Positions 24,070 to 36,624 are shown, numbered from the stretch's first letter. The stretch: 64,000 nucleotides of DNA from Homalodisca vitripennis (GCF_021130785.1 NC_060212.1:144280001-144344000); one strand, 5' to 3'. Translations and numbers: made by a program. The notes: generated by a model not told the origin, from the sequence alone.

Positions 24070-25239
24070 CATAGGGACCACAGAACAATACGCCTGACAT
24101 AATAAGCTAATGTTTATGACAGAAAAACGTTAAGGGGATATCGCGTCCGTTTTTCCTTGATGACGTATACCATAGTTATTAGGTGTACCATTGATATAAT
24201 GTCTAAATTAAATTAAGATTATAGGATGATATAGCGAATAGGGAATGGGAATCGGGTTTATATACTGTACCATAACATTTTTACAGATATTCATACATTC
24301 GAAAAATTATTGGCAGGGGTGCAAACAAAGGCAACAACCCGAGTGGCCCGTAAAGTAGACATATATTTACTTTTTGGGAAACTAATCGTGCAAAATCGTA
24401 AATTCGTACAGTTAGAAAAGTCATGTCTTTGTGTGTATGACCGCATATGTTCGTCTACACATTATCTCGAAGACACTGAAGTAATTTGACAAATGTAAGT
24501 TTATTGAAGAGTAATGCACTACCGGAAATTAAGTATTTTCCACCTGCCCGGTTTGAAATACAGACGGTGAAGTAAACTGTTTTTACTTTAGTATGATTTT
24601 CAGTCCAACAGATGTATGTACTGTAAATACTTACATACATATCTGTGACAAAATTTACACGTATTTAAATATAAATATATTGACACAACAAACAATCTTT
24701 TACGAGTAAGAATAACAATTTTTAGACTATTAACTGCACATGCATTTTAACATAACCAAAATCATGTTGAAGATTGCTTCAACCTAAAAAAATCATTTAG
24801 AACCAAATTTTGAACCTAGATGAAATGTAATAAATTTTACGAATTAAAATAGCAAATCAGTTAGTTTAAAAACCTAGGCAACCTAACTATTTAAATATAA
24901 GATCAGTCTTTATTCCTCCCTTTTAAATAGTGTTTATTTGTTGAAACATACAACAGCTGATAGAAAATTTGTTTTGGAATCTTAAAATATAAACATAATT
25001 AACAAATTTTCTGTTACAGATAACAACTGGTGAGTTTTTATGGTAACTTGATTAAATATTATATATGATAAAAATACTTATTTTAATTCGTAATTGTGTC
25101 ATTTTTAGTTTTTTCGTATATACTTATGTACTTAGATAATCTTTTTTAAGTACTAAGAGTTGATTTTACTTTTTATATTTGTTACAACTCTAAATATGTC
25201 AAAATCATCATTGTTAAAACAACCTTAAATCTGCTGTGG
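24070..25239. other. AT-rich DNA, no gene seen
   Basis: Nothing supportable downstream of the candidate promoter. Confidence 0.45.
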
Positions 25240-26330
25240 TCTGTAAAATTACAACAATGAACTGCAAACAGATTGGACACAATAGATATCACCATTAAAA
25301 ATGAATGATTCTAAGAATAAACGTGAAGTTCAAGTAGCATTGTTCAACCAAGAAATACGTTCTGGAATCTGATCAACCGTGTAGACAAAATAGTCTAGTT
25401 TTCTTATCAGAACACAATTATGCTACAATAAATGATAATACAGCCAACATTAAAATGGAAGAGAACATTACTATTGGTAATCATTCTAAGCCATAAAACC
25501 TCCCACCTATATTTGAAAAATCATCAAGAAATAGTTACACAATAATCAAGTATGATTTTTCCACAGAAATTAAATGTAGGACTCTTAAAGTAAATCTGTA
25601 AACTAAAGATGACTTCTGGTTTCTATGATGACTGGAATATTAAATATCACACACTCCAAGCGAGACGAAATAAGAAACTTTGATGTAGTTTACAGGATCG
25701 TCCCTTGATCTCTCTCTGAAGAAGAAAGTGAATCAGAATTTGTAGCTCTTAGATTCCTAGCAACAAAGGTAGTTCGTCTATTATATAAAGATAAAATCTT
25801 GATCACAATGTGCATTGTCACCTTAAAAATAATGAGATAGCTACCAAATATACACACTTATCAGGTTGTGGTACATTGTTATAAGTGTTGAACCAAATAG
25901 AAAATATCAGAAAACCCGCTATTGGTACTATGGGCATACAAAAACACTTTTGCAAACTTGTGTGCAAAAAATTGTGAAATGCGCATCACATCAATACTCG
26001 GAGTGTTCCTACAAATGTGAGTGAGACAAAGGTATTTTATCTGAGAAAAAACGTTCGCCACCTGAAACTTTTTACAGAAGACGCCTTAATTTCTTGGAAT
26101 GTCAATGATCGATGCATCACGTTCTTAGGTATGTGCCTTGATATACATCTAACAAGGAAAGTACATACGAATATAACATTAGCACATTGGGGTCTCCGCA
26201 TTACTTCTGGTAAGATTCACATTCAAGTAACATTCAAAGTTTTTCAAAAAACCTACTGATAATTGCAGTTAATTGTCCATGGTACATTCAAAATAACCAC
26301 CTCCATGAAGAACTAGGACCATGATCCAAT
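25240..26330 (+). pseudogene. internally deleted jockey-like LINE relic
   Basis: Translated pieces match the two ends of the LINE at 10555. From about 25300 ORF1-like sequence appears in several frames: PPIFEKSSRNSYTIIKYD near 25505 parallels the PPIF block of the intact copy. SLSEEESESEFVALRF near 25710 parallels SLTDEEI. RYWYYGHTKT near 25915 parallels the zinc knuckle, with its cysteines lost. Then, with no endonuclease and most of the RT missing, LFTEDALISWN, FLGMCLDIHLTRKVH and IAVNCPWYIQNNHLHEEL (about 26070-26325) match the RT C-terminal region. This is a second family member, deleted internally and heavily decayed. No poly(A) tail is seen. Confidence 0.65.
25574..25697 (+). repeat. 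124-bp inverted duplication, left arm
   Basis: It begins ATGTAGGACTCTTAAAGTAA and ends GATGTAGTTTACAGGA. It is the reverse complement of 26687-26810 with no length change and only scattered substitutions. It lies inside the LINE relic. Confidence 0.85.
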
Positions 26331-26407
26331 TGGAGAGTTTAGTGTTAGAACGTCTAAGAAATGTTTGTACGAATATTCGTATAAAACCGAATTTTTATTA
26401 CTATTCA

Positions 26408-26697
26408 TTAGATTATGGGAGTAATCATTCCTTTGATTAATTTTCCTTCTCTTGAAATCCAAAGGAATTCCTGTGACAGGTTACATTTACCAGTGACCCA
26501 CTGAGACAGTTTCCAGACAGGATCATCGAACACGTAGGTGGAGGTCCCACGCCCCCAACAGGCGTTGGAATTGTAATTGCACGTCTTCTGACAGAGTTCC
26601 CTTCCAAACCCCAAACGATATTCCCGATTGATCTTTTTCCAGTAAAACTGAAGATTAGTTATAAATATGTCTGTAAAATTATAACTTCCTGTAAACT
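26408..26697 (-). CDS. unidentified cysteine-rich open frame, possible exon
   Basis: The minus-strand frame is open for about 96 codons, from just inside the inverted-repeat arm to a TAA at the left end. The only ATG-type start lies at 26614. The translation includes TNLQFYWKKINREYRLGFG and then CQKTCNYNSNACWGRG, a cluster of cysteines suggesting an extracellular or disulfide-bonded segment. Composition and G+C differ from the surroundings. On the minus strand, TTATAATTTTACAG and AACTAATCTTCAG before the conserved-looking part could be 3' splice sites, and CACTGGTAAATG inside could be a donor. It may be a host exon, a captured gene fragment or an endogenous viral remnant. I recognise no family. 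Confidence 0.35.
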
Positions 26698-26810
26698 ACA
26701 TCAAAGTTTCTTATTTCGTCCCGCTTGGAATGTGCGATATTTAACATTCCAGTCATCATGGAAATCAGAAGTAATCTTTAGTTTACAGATTTACTTTAAG
26801 AGTCCTACAT
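26687..26810 (-). repeat. 124-bp inverted duplication, right arm
   Basis: Reverse-complement partner of 25574-25697. Homology stops abruptly at both edges. The segment beyond its left edge, carrying the cysteine-rich frame, has no counterpart beside the other arm. Confidence 0.85.
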
Positions 26811-28771
26811 GTCATATTTCGAGTCTGGGCATGAAATTAATGTTTAGAAACTTTGCTTAGAGTATATCTATATCTTAGTGGATGTTTTCTAATGTTCAAC
26901 AAAACATTCCCTAGATGATTTAGGGATTATGCAATGAGTAACAGAAGAATTCCAGTTTTGGGAATAATGACTTAATTGTATTTAATATATTACTGTAAAC
27001 TGTACCTGCACAACTAAAAGCAGTGCGTATGGTAGGAATATTGAAAATGTCATTTTATGGTTTACCTCTTTTGATTGTAAGTTATAATATATTAAATAGC
27101 AATAAATATACTTGCATAGGTCTTTATTCAAAACTAAATTCAAAAAATTGTCTGTCACATTACATAGCAAAATTGATTGTATAATTTTTAAATAAAATAT
27201 GTTTGTTAGGGATTACAGTCCCTATATATCTGTTAAAACCAAAAGAAATCAATCAAAATACATAATGATATGAAATGTGGCCACTATAAACATTCCATTA
27301 TAAAACATTGAAGATCCTTTGAATTTAATCTGTAACTGAGTTGTAGTGGCTGCAAAATATAAGAAAAAATATTGTAATAATAAAGACCTAAAATCATTAA
27401 TAATTCGCATTTCAAACTTTTGAATTATTTGTTTTAAAATATTTTATTCCTTTAGCCTTACTATAAACAGGATAAACTTTTATATTAAAAAGTTATAAAA
27501 AGGAAGTTGAGTAAAATACTTCAATGTTTTGTTATTCATAATGGTCTTAATTGAAATTGCAAGAAAACTAGACGTGTTCTCGCTCTAGACCAAGGTACCA
27601 TGGGAAACGATCAGGTGACGAGATGAGAGGGTCAGATTTAATCTTTCTAATACATTACAAATAGAATACGAGCATGGATTTCTTGTTACCTCGTATCGTT
27701 AGTAAAGGTTGTATAGTTTTATAGCTAGCTACTTCAAAATCTCACGTTTCCATCTTCAATAGTAACCTACAACCCTTTTTTATTATGTCTATACTAAATG
27801 TATAAATGAGATTATATCAGTTTAGTGGTATAGTTGGATTCCAATCTTTTTCAAGGTCAATATTATAAAATGTTCTATAATATTATTCTTTATTAGTTGT
27901 AAGAAACTTAAATTATAAATATTTTAAATTATAATTTATGTTGCATTCCAAGTGCAATTTAGTTAACTATTTATAGTTTCTTTGGGATTATAGTCAAGAA
28001 AACGTAATTGCGTGGTTCATTAACATAAAACACAGTGATGAAGACTTTTGGTAAATCGAAAGAGAATTTAGGAACGCAATCTCAATAGAAGTTTCTAACT
28101 GCAATCAAGGGGTGGAGAGAGTGTTCCGGGCACACTGTACTAAATCGACGGCCAGAAACTCCTAAAGGACCGGCTTACGGACTTGACTAACACCGCCATT
28201 CTATCACAGGGTTCCTTAGACAACTTTACCCTGGATTTCACTTAAGATGGAAGATTACCTTGAGGCTCTTATTTCTTACAAAGATTAGCAGCGAGATAAT
28301 TTATTTTCTTTTGCAATTTATTTTTTACAATCTAGTAAGTTGTGTATACAAAATATCAAAAACTTTTTTAAAGAATATAATCTCATGTAACCGTTTCATT
28401 AATTGCAGAAACTTTACGTAATGTACTATCTTACTTATAAAAAATAAAGATAATTCCTTTCCACATTATATGGTTTGTCTTACGTACTATCAATAACATT
28501 ACTGTGCTTTGAAATTATTGCTATTTTTATTTCAACTATATCACTTCTTCATTATTACTGTTCTTGTGTTCATGCATTTTCACAGCTGCATGAAAAAATA
28601 CTGTACTGTAATTTATTTAACGTATGGACCGATTCCATTCCGTATTTATACTGCAAGAGATAAATAAAAATGTCAAATTTAATCAAAGAAATATATGATT
28701 TACTGAATATAAACATTGGTGTAAATTTCGGCATTATAAAACTTTTGTTTAAAAAAGGAATTTGAAGTCAA
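26811..28771. other. AT-rich DNA, no gene seen
   Basis: A GC-richer patch at about 28080-28260 has no long frame. Nothing else is supportable. Confidence 0.45.
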
Positions 28772-28881
28772 ATTTAATTTTCTGGTTATGTTTTTCTAAT
28801 TTTAATAAATTATTGTTTATCTTATTTTCTAATATTTGATAGTTTACATACAGTTAGAAAAACATAAATAGAAAATTAAAT
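28772..28881. repeat. long hairpin, 28-bp arms
   Basis: The left arm, 28772-28799 (starting ATTTAATTTTCT), and the right arm, 28854-28881 (ending AGAAAATTAAAT), are complementary at 26 of 28 positions. The loop is 54 bases. The size is compatible with an insect microRNA precursor or a small MITE. The arms are very AT-rich, and no target duplication is clear. Confidence 0.6.
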
Positions 28882-31359
28882 AGCTATTTGAACATTTCAA
28901 CATATGATTGGAATTAAATTGTTTCACTCGTAAATTTTAATAACCCACCTGTTTTGATTTTCGTACAATTAGGCTACTGTCTCAATTTATAATTTTACAT
29001 ACATTTAACAAAATAATTGTCGTACATCAATTCTTGAAAAACGTATGAAAACTCTAATGAGCGCCACGAAATAAGGCCGTTTGAGGTTGAACCTTCAACC
29101 ATATAGATCACGAATCATCCAAGTATTATTAGTGAAAAAAAAACTTATTTATGGTACTTGGTCACCATAGAATATAAGGTCTTATCGATTTTTAAAAATA
29201 TATCTGTATGTTATCAAATAATATCACAAAAGCAATATTACATTTGGCGGTACGACTGAAGTCCAATTACCACAATTAACAGCCGTAATGAATGTTTTAT
29301 AAGCAGTAAATCTTTCTTCATAGCCTAGTGGTTAGTTCAAGTACACGAGTATCTTAAAAAGATGCCACGGCTTCTAATTATGTGGATAAAATACAGATTA
29401 TAGTTATAATAAATTTCATGTGTTTTTAAGATCGCGTCTCAAAACCGTTGTGAATAGCTTGAAACTTACCATTAATTTTAAGCTAATTAAATTGACAAAA
29501 CTTAAATAAACAATTTAAATTTTTATATCCAAATAAAGGAGTTTTAAACTATTGAAATTGCAATATCCCTAAATAGCATTAATTGAACGAAAACTTTGGA
29601 AAAGTAATTTTCAGTTGGTAGAAATTAATAAAAAAATCTGACGGGTATACCTTATTTCCGTAAATAGATTGAAACTTGCAAATTTTCGGCTATTTAAAAT
29701 TTGTATGAGTATGTAAAAATAATTGTTGCTTTTCACATTTTAATAACATATAAACCTAACAACACTAAATGAAGCGAAACATGATATAATTATGTTCATA
29801 TCGACGTTCTTTCTTTATTTTTTGCCTATTGTGAATTTTTTAAAGTTGTACCAATCTCTCGCGAAGCACAATGAATGTTTTATTTGTGTACAATGAATTA
29901 TATCATTAGTATTATTTCAATTTTTATATGATGATAATTATAATATATAATTTAGAATTTAATAATAATACATAAGAAAATATTATTGTTTCTTAGTCTC
30001 ATGTTTACAATTTTTCAGCACTAGTTCAACTGTCCAATTTTTTTTTTATTGATCTCTTTATGTTGTAATAGTATTTCAATATTTTTACCTTGGTTGGTTC
30101 TTCTAAATAATCACCATGTGATATTTAGAATTTAGATTTATATTTTTTGTTTTGTTTTTCTGTTATAATATTCTGATTAAAAAATCTTAGAATATGTACA
30201 GTATAGTTACTTTTTTAATTTTAATAATATTTGTAGCGATTTTTCAATTTAAAATTTGTTCCATCCTATCTCGACGTTTTGTAATTGATTTTCATTATTT
30301 TATAATAATTGGTTGTTTTAATATGCTTACCATCCTAAACATTGAGAAGTATTTGTATCATAGTTTAATAACTCAATAACAATAAAAATAAACCAAACTA
30401 ATTTCACAAAGTTATTTCGAGGGGTTTATCGGGCAAGTTTTATGTCTTACGTGAGGTTAAGTTCTAGCTGGAAGGGTTACACAACGCAGATCCTACCTGG
30501 AACACTTCCTGGTGTATAAATGCCAACAGTCACGCCAAGAGGGCGTGGCGTACACGTGCCAGAAAAGGCTTTCTGACTTTAGAAAAGTACTTAGTTACCG
30601 TATTTTACCATTTCACCATATAAAATGTCCTTAAAAAGAATATTTTCAATCCATAACTCAAAAGTAGTGATTTTATTGCAGCAACTTCTCACACGTGTCC
30701 TAATAAATCCTACAAGGTTGTTTATTTGTGTAGCAACCGCCACTCCCCAAAATCTAACATAATTAATTCTAATACAGTTGATATTGTTTTTAAGTAGTTA
30801 AGATATTGTTAGCCTCAAGTAAAGACACATTTTTATCTTTAAAACAATAGCGCTTTTATGCACGACACAAATTATACTCTGATCTGTTATTTGGATTTGC
30901 TCTCGGCTCCTGCTATATTAATTGGCAATACAAAGCCTATTACTACCGAATACTACCGTTATTCTTCCAGGTAACATTTCTGCTTTTTTCAGTTTTCGTA
31001 ACAGTGAAAGTAAATGTGACAAGTTGAATTGAATGGTACTTCAGCAATATGCAAGAGACGTGAGGACGGGAAAGTGTGTCAGTCGAACCTATAATTACAA
31101 TATCGGCATCGTCCTGTAGTTTCGGAGACGTGTTGGGCCCACCCACGTACATAGATTCCCAGTCTAGAGTCTTCAGGAGGGAATATAGGACAGGAACTAA
31201 AATACAACATGTAAGTTAGATATTATAAGTGCCTTCTTTTGAACATTCATTCCATCAATCCATTTCAGCGATTTACAAATGCCCTCTTTATCAGACTTCA
31301 CGATTAAACTTACTTAAATAGGTTGGAAACCGCCAGTGTCAAGGAACTTGAAGAAACAA
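28882..31359. other. AT-rich DNA, mostly featureless
   Basis: CATAGCCTAGTGGTTAG at about 29320-29336 resembles a tRNA-type A box, but no B box follows at the right distance. A GC-richer patch at about 31040-31160 has a minus-strand frame (30943-31152) that I cannot identify. Confidence 0.4.
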
Positions 31360-32400
31360 ACAATAAGAGGAAATCATCTACATAAGAGGAACTGGGAGAG
31401 TTTGGAATATTTCAGTAGTCAACCCCGTTCAGAGACTGGAGCCCATTAATTGTGACCGGAACCTATAGAGGTTCTATAAGATTTCAACTTATAGAAGTTG
31501 AAATCTTAACACCTCAAGCTTGCAAGGGGAGATGGTGCCACTGACTAACACCATCCAGATTCCGGAAGGCTTTTTAAAGAGCCCGGAACTTGCGAGAGTC
31601 ATAGATTATATAGATCCTGAAATATGCTTGATGCCGGGAGATTCCAGAGTTACGTGGACACCCAGAAGTCGCGTAAAGAGTCTCTTTAGTTGGACTTGGA
31701 GAGTTTAGAATACAGAATTTTGTACATTCTCACCTTCAAAATATGAAAACTTTTTGAAGCTAGAATCTTCCTATTATTAAATTTCTTATCCTGATCAGGA
31801 TCCTTCAGAGATGTTTTATGTGAAGGAAGCTTTCAGCCTAAAAGTCTCTATTTTTTTACCGGAATCTGCACCAATACTAGACTGATATAAGATTGAGATT
31901 AAAAATTCATCTTTGAAGTATTACTGACTAGGGCATCCAAAAAGCCTATAACCCTCAGACATGAAGCTTTCATAATCCAGGAGATTCAAGTAACTAGAAT
32001 ACTTTATAGGTCACAACCGTATAGATGTTGAAAACTGCTAGGTACGGTAAGCCCCTAAAGTCCAGGAGTATCAAGTAGATGAAGCCTGGATAGGCTAAAG
32101 GCTTGAACCTCCCAATGTCCTGAGGTCCTCGCAGTGTCTCGGAGGTTCTAAAAGATAAATTCTACACAAGTCGTGATTATTTTAGAAACAGGAACCTTCC
32201 AGACACCAGAGGCTCCAACAGTCCAAGAGACTCCAGACTTACAACTAGTCTATATCTTCATGGATTCTCCGAGAACTTGCAAAGGTCAGAAATTGTCATA
32301 GACCAGAAACTAGAAATTGGAGATTAACGAACTAGATCCTGTGTCTAGGATCTTGGAGGAAAAAGATGCAGATTTCCTGAACCAGTGTTCCCAAAGGTAG
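31360..32400. repeat. degenerate purine-rich, repeat-like tract
   Basis: Variants of words such as GGAACCT, CCAGA, AGATTCCAG and GAGAGTTT recur irregularly through about 1 kb of moderately GC-richer DNA. This looks like an old minisatellite or repeat array that has drifted. No period is clear by eye. The open frame 31520-31708 lies within it and is not convincing. Confidence 0.3.
31478..31507. repeat. perfect 13-bp-arm hairpin
   Basis: AAGATTTCAACTT, the loop ATAG, then AAGTTGAAATCTT. The stem is perfect. Confidence 0.8.
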
Positions 32401-34341
32401 AGGTAAGTTGAGTACAGTTAAAAGGTGTTGATCAATAAATAAGTGGTCAATTTGTTATTTACCCCCATGGGTAATGCAGGTATAGTTGGATCAATACTTG
32501 GGCAAAGAAATAATCATCAGATAGTACTATAGGACCTAGACTTACATACTTAATGATGCTATCAAAATTATCTTAATCCTAGACCTTGTGTGTCAGGTAG
32601 TTTTAAATGTCTAATGAAGTACTAAATTATCTTTATCTTGTGGCATGCGTTACCAAATAGCGAGACTTCTTAAAAAAACTGTGCTAATCCTCATAATCTT
32701 ATCAATCAACAACTAACTTGTGTGATATTTCTATGTCAACGGGAACTACTTTTAGGGTATTTTAGGAGGTCCAAGAGAGGGAACCTATATCTTATAATTT
32801 ATAAAAGAGACCAATTTACCAATTACGGTCAATTGGAAAGAGGAACAAGAAATCGGGTTGGCTCATTCGTTTTCCGGAAATTCAATATCAATTTCAATTT
32901 TACACATATTTTATTTTCTGACATACGTGTTTCATTTAAAATTGGAATAAACTTACGCTTTAAATGAATATTCGTAATCACTTTTGATTTAAAAGTACGG
33001 TGCAATCCAAACCTCTATTAAGGTTTTTAATGATGTTAAGTGGCAGTTTTCTTTAAGAGGTTGTCCACATATTTGCATCGTTATAGAATATACTCGGTTA
33101 CATGCCTATAATGTGTTTATATTTACTGAACATTCTGAAAACTAGAATTTAAGCTATTTAAGGAAAATTCTAAAAATATAAAAAATAAGTTTTATAATTT
33201 GTTACAGTTAACGAAAAATGATTTATAAGAAGCCATTTCTAGTTTTTAAAAGTATTAGTAAGATATTGTTAATTATAAAGAGTGCTAATGCAAAATAAAA
33301 AGTGTTTAACACTGATAGAATCATTTGCTTATGATACTTTAATCATACAGGTTATTTTTATATGGTGTAGAATCCCAAAGCCTTGTACGTACATGGTAGT
33401 TATGGTGGGAAGGGTTGATTCAACGTGAATGTTGAGTTTAGCTCCAGTTCACTTTCCTCTTAGTGCAGCGTCTGGCATCTAACGTTATCACAGACTTTAC
33501 TCCTGGAATCTGGAGAGTCTGCATCGAAGAATCCCAGCATGAACTCTTTACACCGTTTCGATGTCAGAGACAACTAAACCACAAGATATAGTGTAATCTA
33601 GGTGAAGAAGTATTGGCTGTTCAAATGTTCAAGAAGGAAATCATGACATCTCAGTCACTGACCTTGAGTTACAATAAAACTATTAATTAATTTTCAAAAT
33701 TAAAAATTTGTATGTGACACATGAGATCCATTTTTCTTTCTAACGTTTTGGGGGAGAATTTTTTGTTTGTTTTTTTTTTTCTTGAATGAAGAGCTCATTT
33801 ACAGATTTATTATCAACTAAATTTCACAAAAATACCAGCGAGAGGAGAGTGACGCTTTGATGAGATGCCATGAGTGCAGGCTATAAATACAGAGCGTTGG
33901 AACGTGGCAACAGCAATAACGTGAGTAGGTTATACTTCCCTTGGGGAACTGGATGGGAATGAGCTTCCACCCCACTCCAACGTCACACCACTCTTGTGTC
34001 TACTGCATACTGCAGTAACAGCAACAGTGTTTTGCAATATAGTTGTTTAGAAAAGTGTCATAATATTAATCGTTAATGGTAGGGAGAAGGAAGGATTTAT
34101 TCATTATTTCGGACAGTGCTTAATGTAGAAGGGCTGTACCATAGCTAATCTAAACTTTAAATAAAGCCTAAATTTTTGATTCTGTTTCTCAAAAATTTCT
34201 TCAATTAAAGTACAATCTAATTTCAAAGTCAAAGATGAAACCATTATTTATTTGGACAATGCAGATGTAACTGTTTCAGCAGTGCCAACGTTTTTGTGTT
34301 TGATTCTACTTCAATGACTATCTTCAGTATTTTTTTTTTTA
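32401..34341. other. AT-rich DNA with one TATA-like site
   Basis: GGCTATAAATACAGAGCG at about 33877-33894 is a good TATA-box sequence in a locally GC-richer patch (33840-34030), with a GTGAGT donor-like sequence about 25 bases after it. No transcript can be inferred. Confidence 0.35.
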
Positions 34342-34342
34342 A

Positions 34343-34517
34343 TTATAAATGTGAGTATAGTATTTGTATAAAATATAATTTTCCCAGGTTTATATTATAA
34401 ATTCATGAAGTATTACTGGACGTTTATTCATTATAAATGTGAGTATAGTGTTTGTATCAAATATAATTTTCCAGGTTTATATTATAAATTCATGAAGTAT
34501 TACTGACGTTTAATTCC
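34343..34517 (+). repeat. 88-bp direct tandem duplication
   Basis: TTATAAATGTGAGTATAG begins at 34343 and again at 34431. The two units are near-identical through ATTCATGAAGTATTACTG. The second unit has lost a few single bases. Confidence 0.85.
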
Positions 34518-36575
34518 CTATACTGGTTACATTCTTTGTACAGGAAACAATATTAATATGAAGGAATAAAGTATACCTATTATTCTGCACTTTTACTACG
34601 TAATTCCTCTTCCACGATGTAGACAATTTAGGATAGTCTTTTCAAACTCCTGGTTTCTGCAATATCTTTAAAAAAACAAAAAGACAGAAATAAGTATTTG
34701 AAGTAGGAGAAGAAGGAAGGATGTGAATACTTATGGCTCTATTATAAATCTTGTGCTACTTACTTAAGCTTATATGATTGTCTTGGACACTCTAATTTTG
34801 ATTGAATTAAGCACTCGAGATCTAAGTCCCAGACTCAGAGCTCCGTTAGGTGCTTTGCAATGAATTTGAGTTTCATGCCAGTCGTTTCCATGAATACAAA
34901 ATATTTATACGATTAGAACACGCACGATAGTAAAAGAAGTAATTATTCACGATACAAAACAAGGTTATGAGCCTCAATACTGTACTTCTGAGGCATACTT
35001 AGTTACAATAATTGGTTACACATTGGCACTTGTTAGATTAGAAATCTTTTAACAGAGGTACTTCACTGTACATCTGTAATATATAAGTAGTCACTTATTT
35101 AAAGGACATATCCCTATTGAGCGTATACATCCGTCAATATAGAACAACTGTTCTTGAGTCACTGTTTATGCCAGCCAGCCACCGTGGCTTGTACTGACGG
35201 CATAACGTCATCGTCAATTATATTCCTGAAGCCACGTGAGCGTTTGTTTTGGAGCACGAACAGTTTGATAAAAACAAACACAATAATCAAAATACATATC
35301 GAATTGATTTTTGGGAAAGCAATGGTTACGCAAACTAAAACGTCTGATTTTTATGTGACAGAGATAGAGCAGGTTAAAATCCTATCTGTTAATCTAAAAC
35401 CTTTTATCAGTACCATCAACCTTGTACTGTATCGACTCCCCCCCTTATTTTGTTTGATACGAAACTTCAATAGGACAGGAATGAGAACTGAACAAAATAG
35501 GGCAAGAAAGGAAATCGTTAATAGTTACCTTCCCTTAAACAATTAATATAGTAACTACAATTTCAGTAATTAAAATTGGAAGGATTCTTGAGAAAGGCAC
35601 GAATAAGATAAAAGAAACCTCCTCGTGATGTTTACATTACCTTTCTTTCCCAAACAGAATAGAACACACTTTACGGTTTATCAACATTATATATTTTTTT
35701 AACAATGAAAGTCTAATGATTATTTATTAGGACAGCAGGTTTCTTCCTGAATTGTTATTGCATTCTGAATCATATACAAATACTTAATTATAGATTTTTT
35801 TGTTTTTAGTTAGTTAGATTTAGTAATATTTTTCAGTATGTTTATCTTAATATTAATATTTTAATGATTGAGTTTTATTGATGATGTATTTGTGGAAAAC
35901 TATTCACAGAATACATAGGTTTACTAAAATAACAAATTAACGAGATTTATTTTTAGTAATTACATCATCTAATATAAATAAAATACGAGCTATATAATAG
36001 CTCGTAGCTATATAATATAGATAGCTATCTGTATTTTTTCTTAATAATAATAAAAATATAATGAAATTTTTGTATTCCTGTTACAAGGAAGTAATTTACT
36101 AATTTTAAGGAAGTTAATGTGATATGCTTACATAATGTGGTACAGATAATTATTCAAAAAACGCCATGTTTTCGGAGGTTATTTTTTGTGACACACAAAC
36201 AAGTTGCGGTTTCTCACCAAGTGTAGGAAAGGAGATCTGCAGAGGAGGTAAGATAAACCGCGCGGTCGACAGCCACAGAACCCCTAGCAGTGTCAGAGAG
36301 ATATGATATCCCCCATCCGCCCCCGGCACCACATCCCGACCTTCTCATATATATGGTACACGATCTTCACAGGCGAGCATTATGCATTCCGCTGTAAGCG
36401 GAAGTGCTACTCGCAAAGCTCTCTACGAGGCTATTTTTACTATTTTTATGAGTTATATTTTATATAATTTCGTCTATAGAACTACTGTTTTCTTTGTTTA
36501 AAGTGTGTTATTCACGATGGAAGGCTTGACAGGATAACAGGATTTTGGACATTTTCCATCGTTATGGTTACAAAA
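34518..36575. other. AT-rich DNA, no gene seen
   Basis: The plus-strand frame at 35154-35546 (130 codons) has no recognisable features. Around 35986-36020 short AT palindromes such as ACGAGCTATATAATAGCTCGT are present. A GC-rich patch at 36220-36350 has no ATG-started frame of length. Confidence 0.4.
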
Positions 36576-36624
36576 GGTATAACACAACGTTTCGAGGTTT
36601 GGAATTTATCCTCTTCATCAGGTG
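36576..36624 (-). repeat. hammerhead-like dispersed motif, copy 4 (best core)
   Basis: On the minus strand this reads CACCTGATGA, then GAGG, a 12-base loop, CCTC, then GAAACGTTGTGTTATACC. The CTGATGA box, a four-base-pair stem and GAAAC are the order of a hammerhead core around stem II. The stem I and stem III partners are not convincing: only CAC/GTG, or a two-pair AC/GT, is possible. It is treated as a repeat relic, not a proven ribozyme. Confidence 0.6.

Noticed and set aside
29315..29400. tRNA-like A box (TAGCCTAGTGGTTAG)
   Set aside because: No B box or cloverleaf follows. At most a decayed SINE head.
35154..35546. 130-codon plus-strand frame
   Set aside because: No domain, no splice or promoter context, AT-driven composition.
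36150..36332. Minus-strand frame with a signal-peptide-like hydrophobic stretch
   Set aside because: It depends on a GTG start. The nearby ATG is in another frame that stops after 13 codons.
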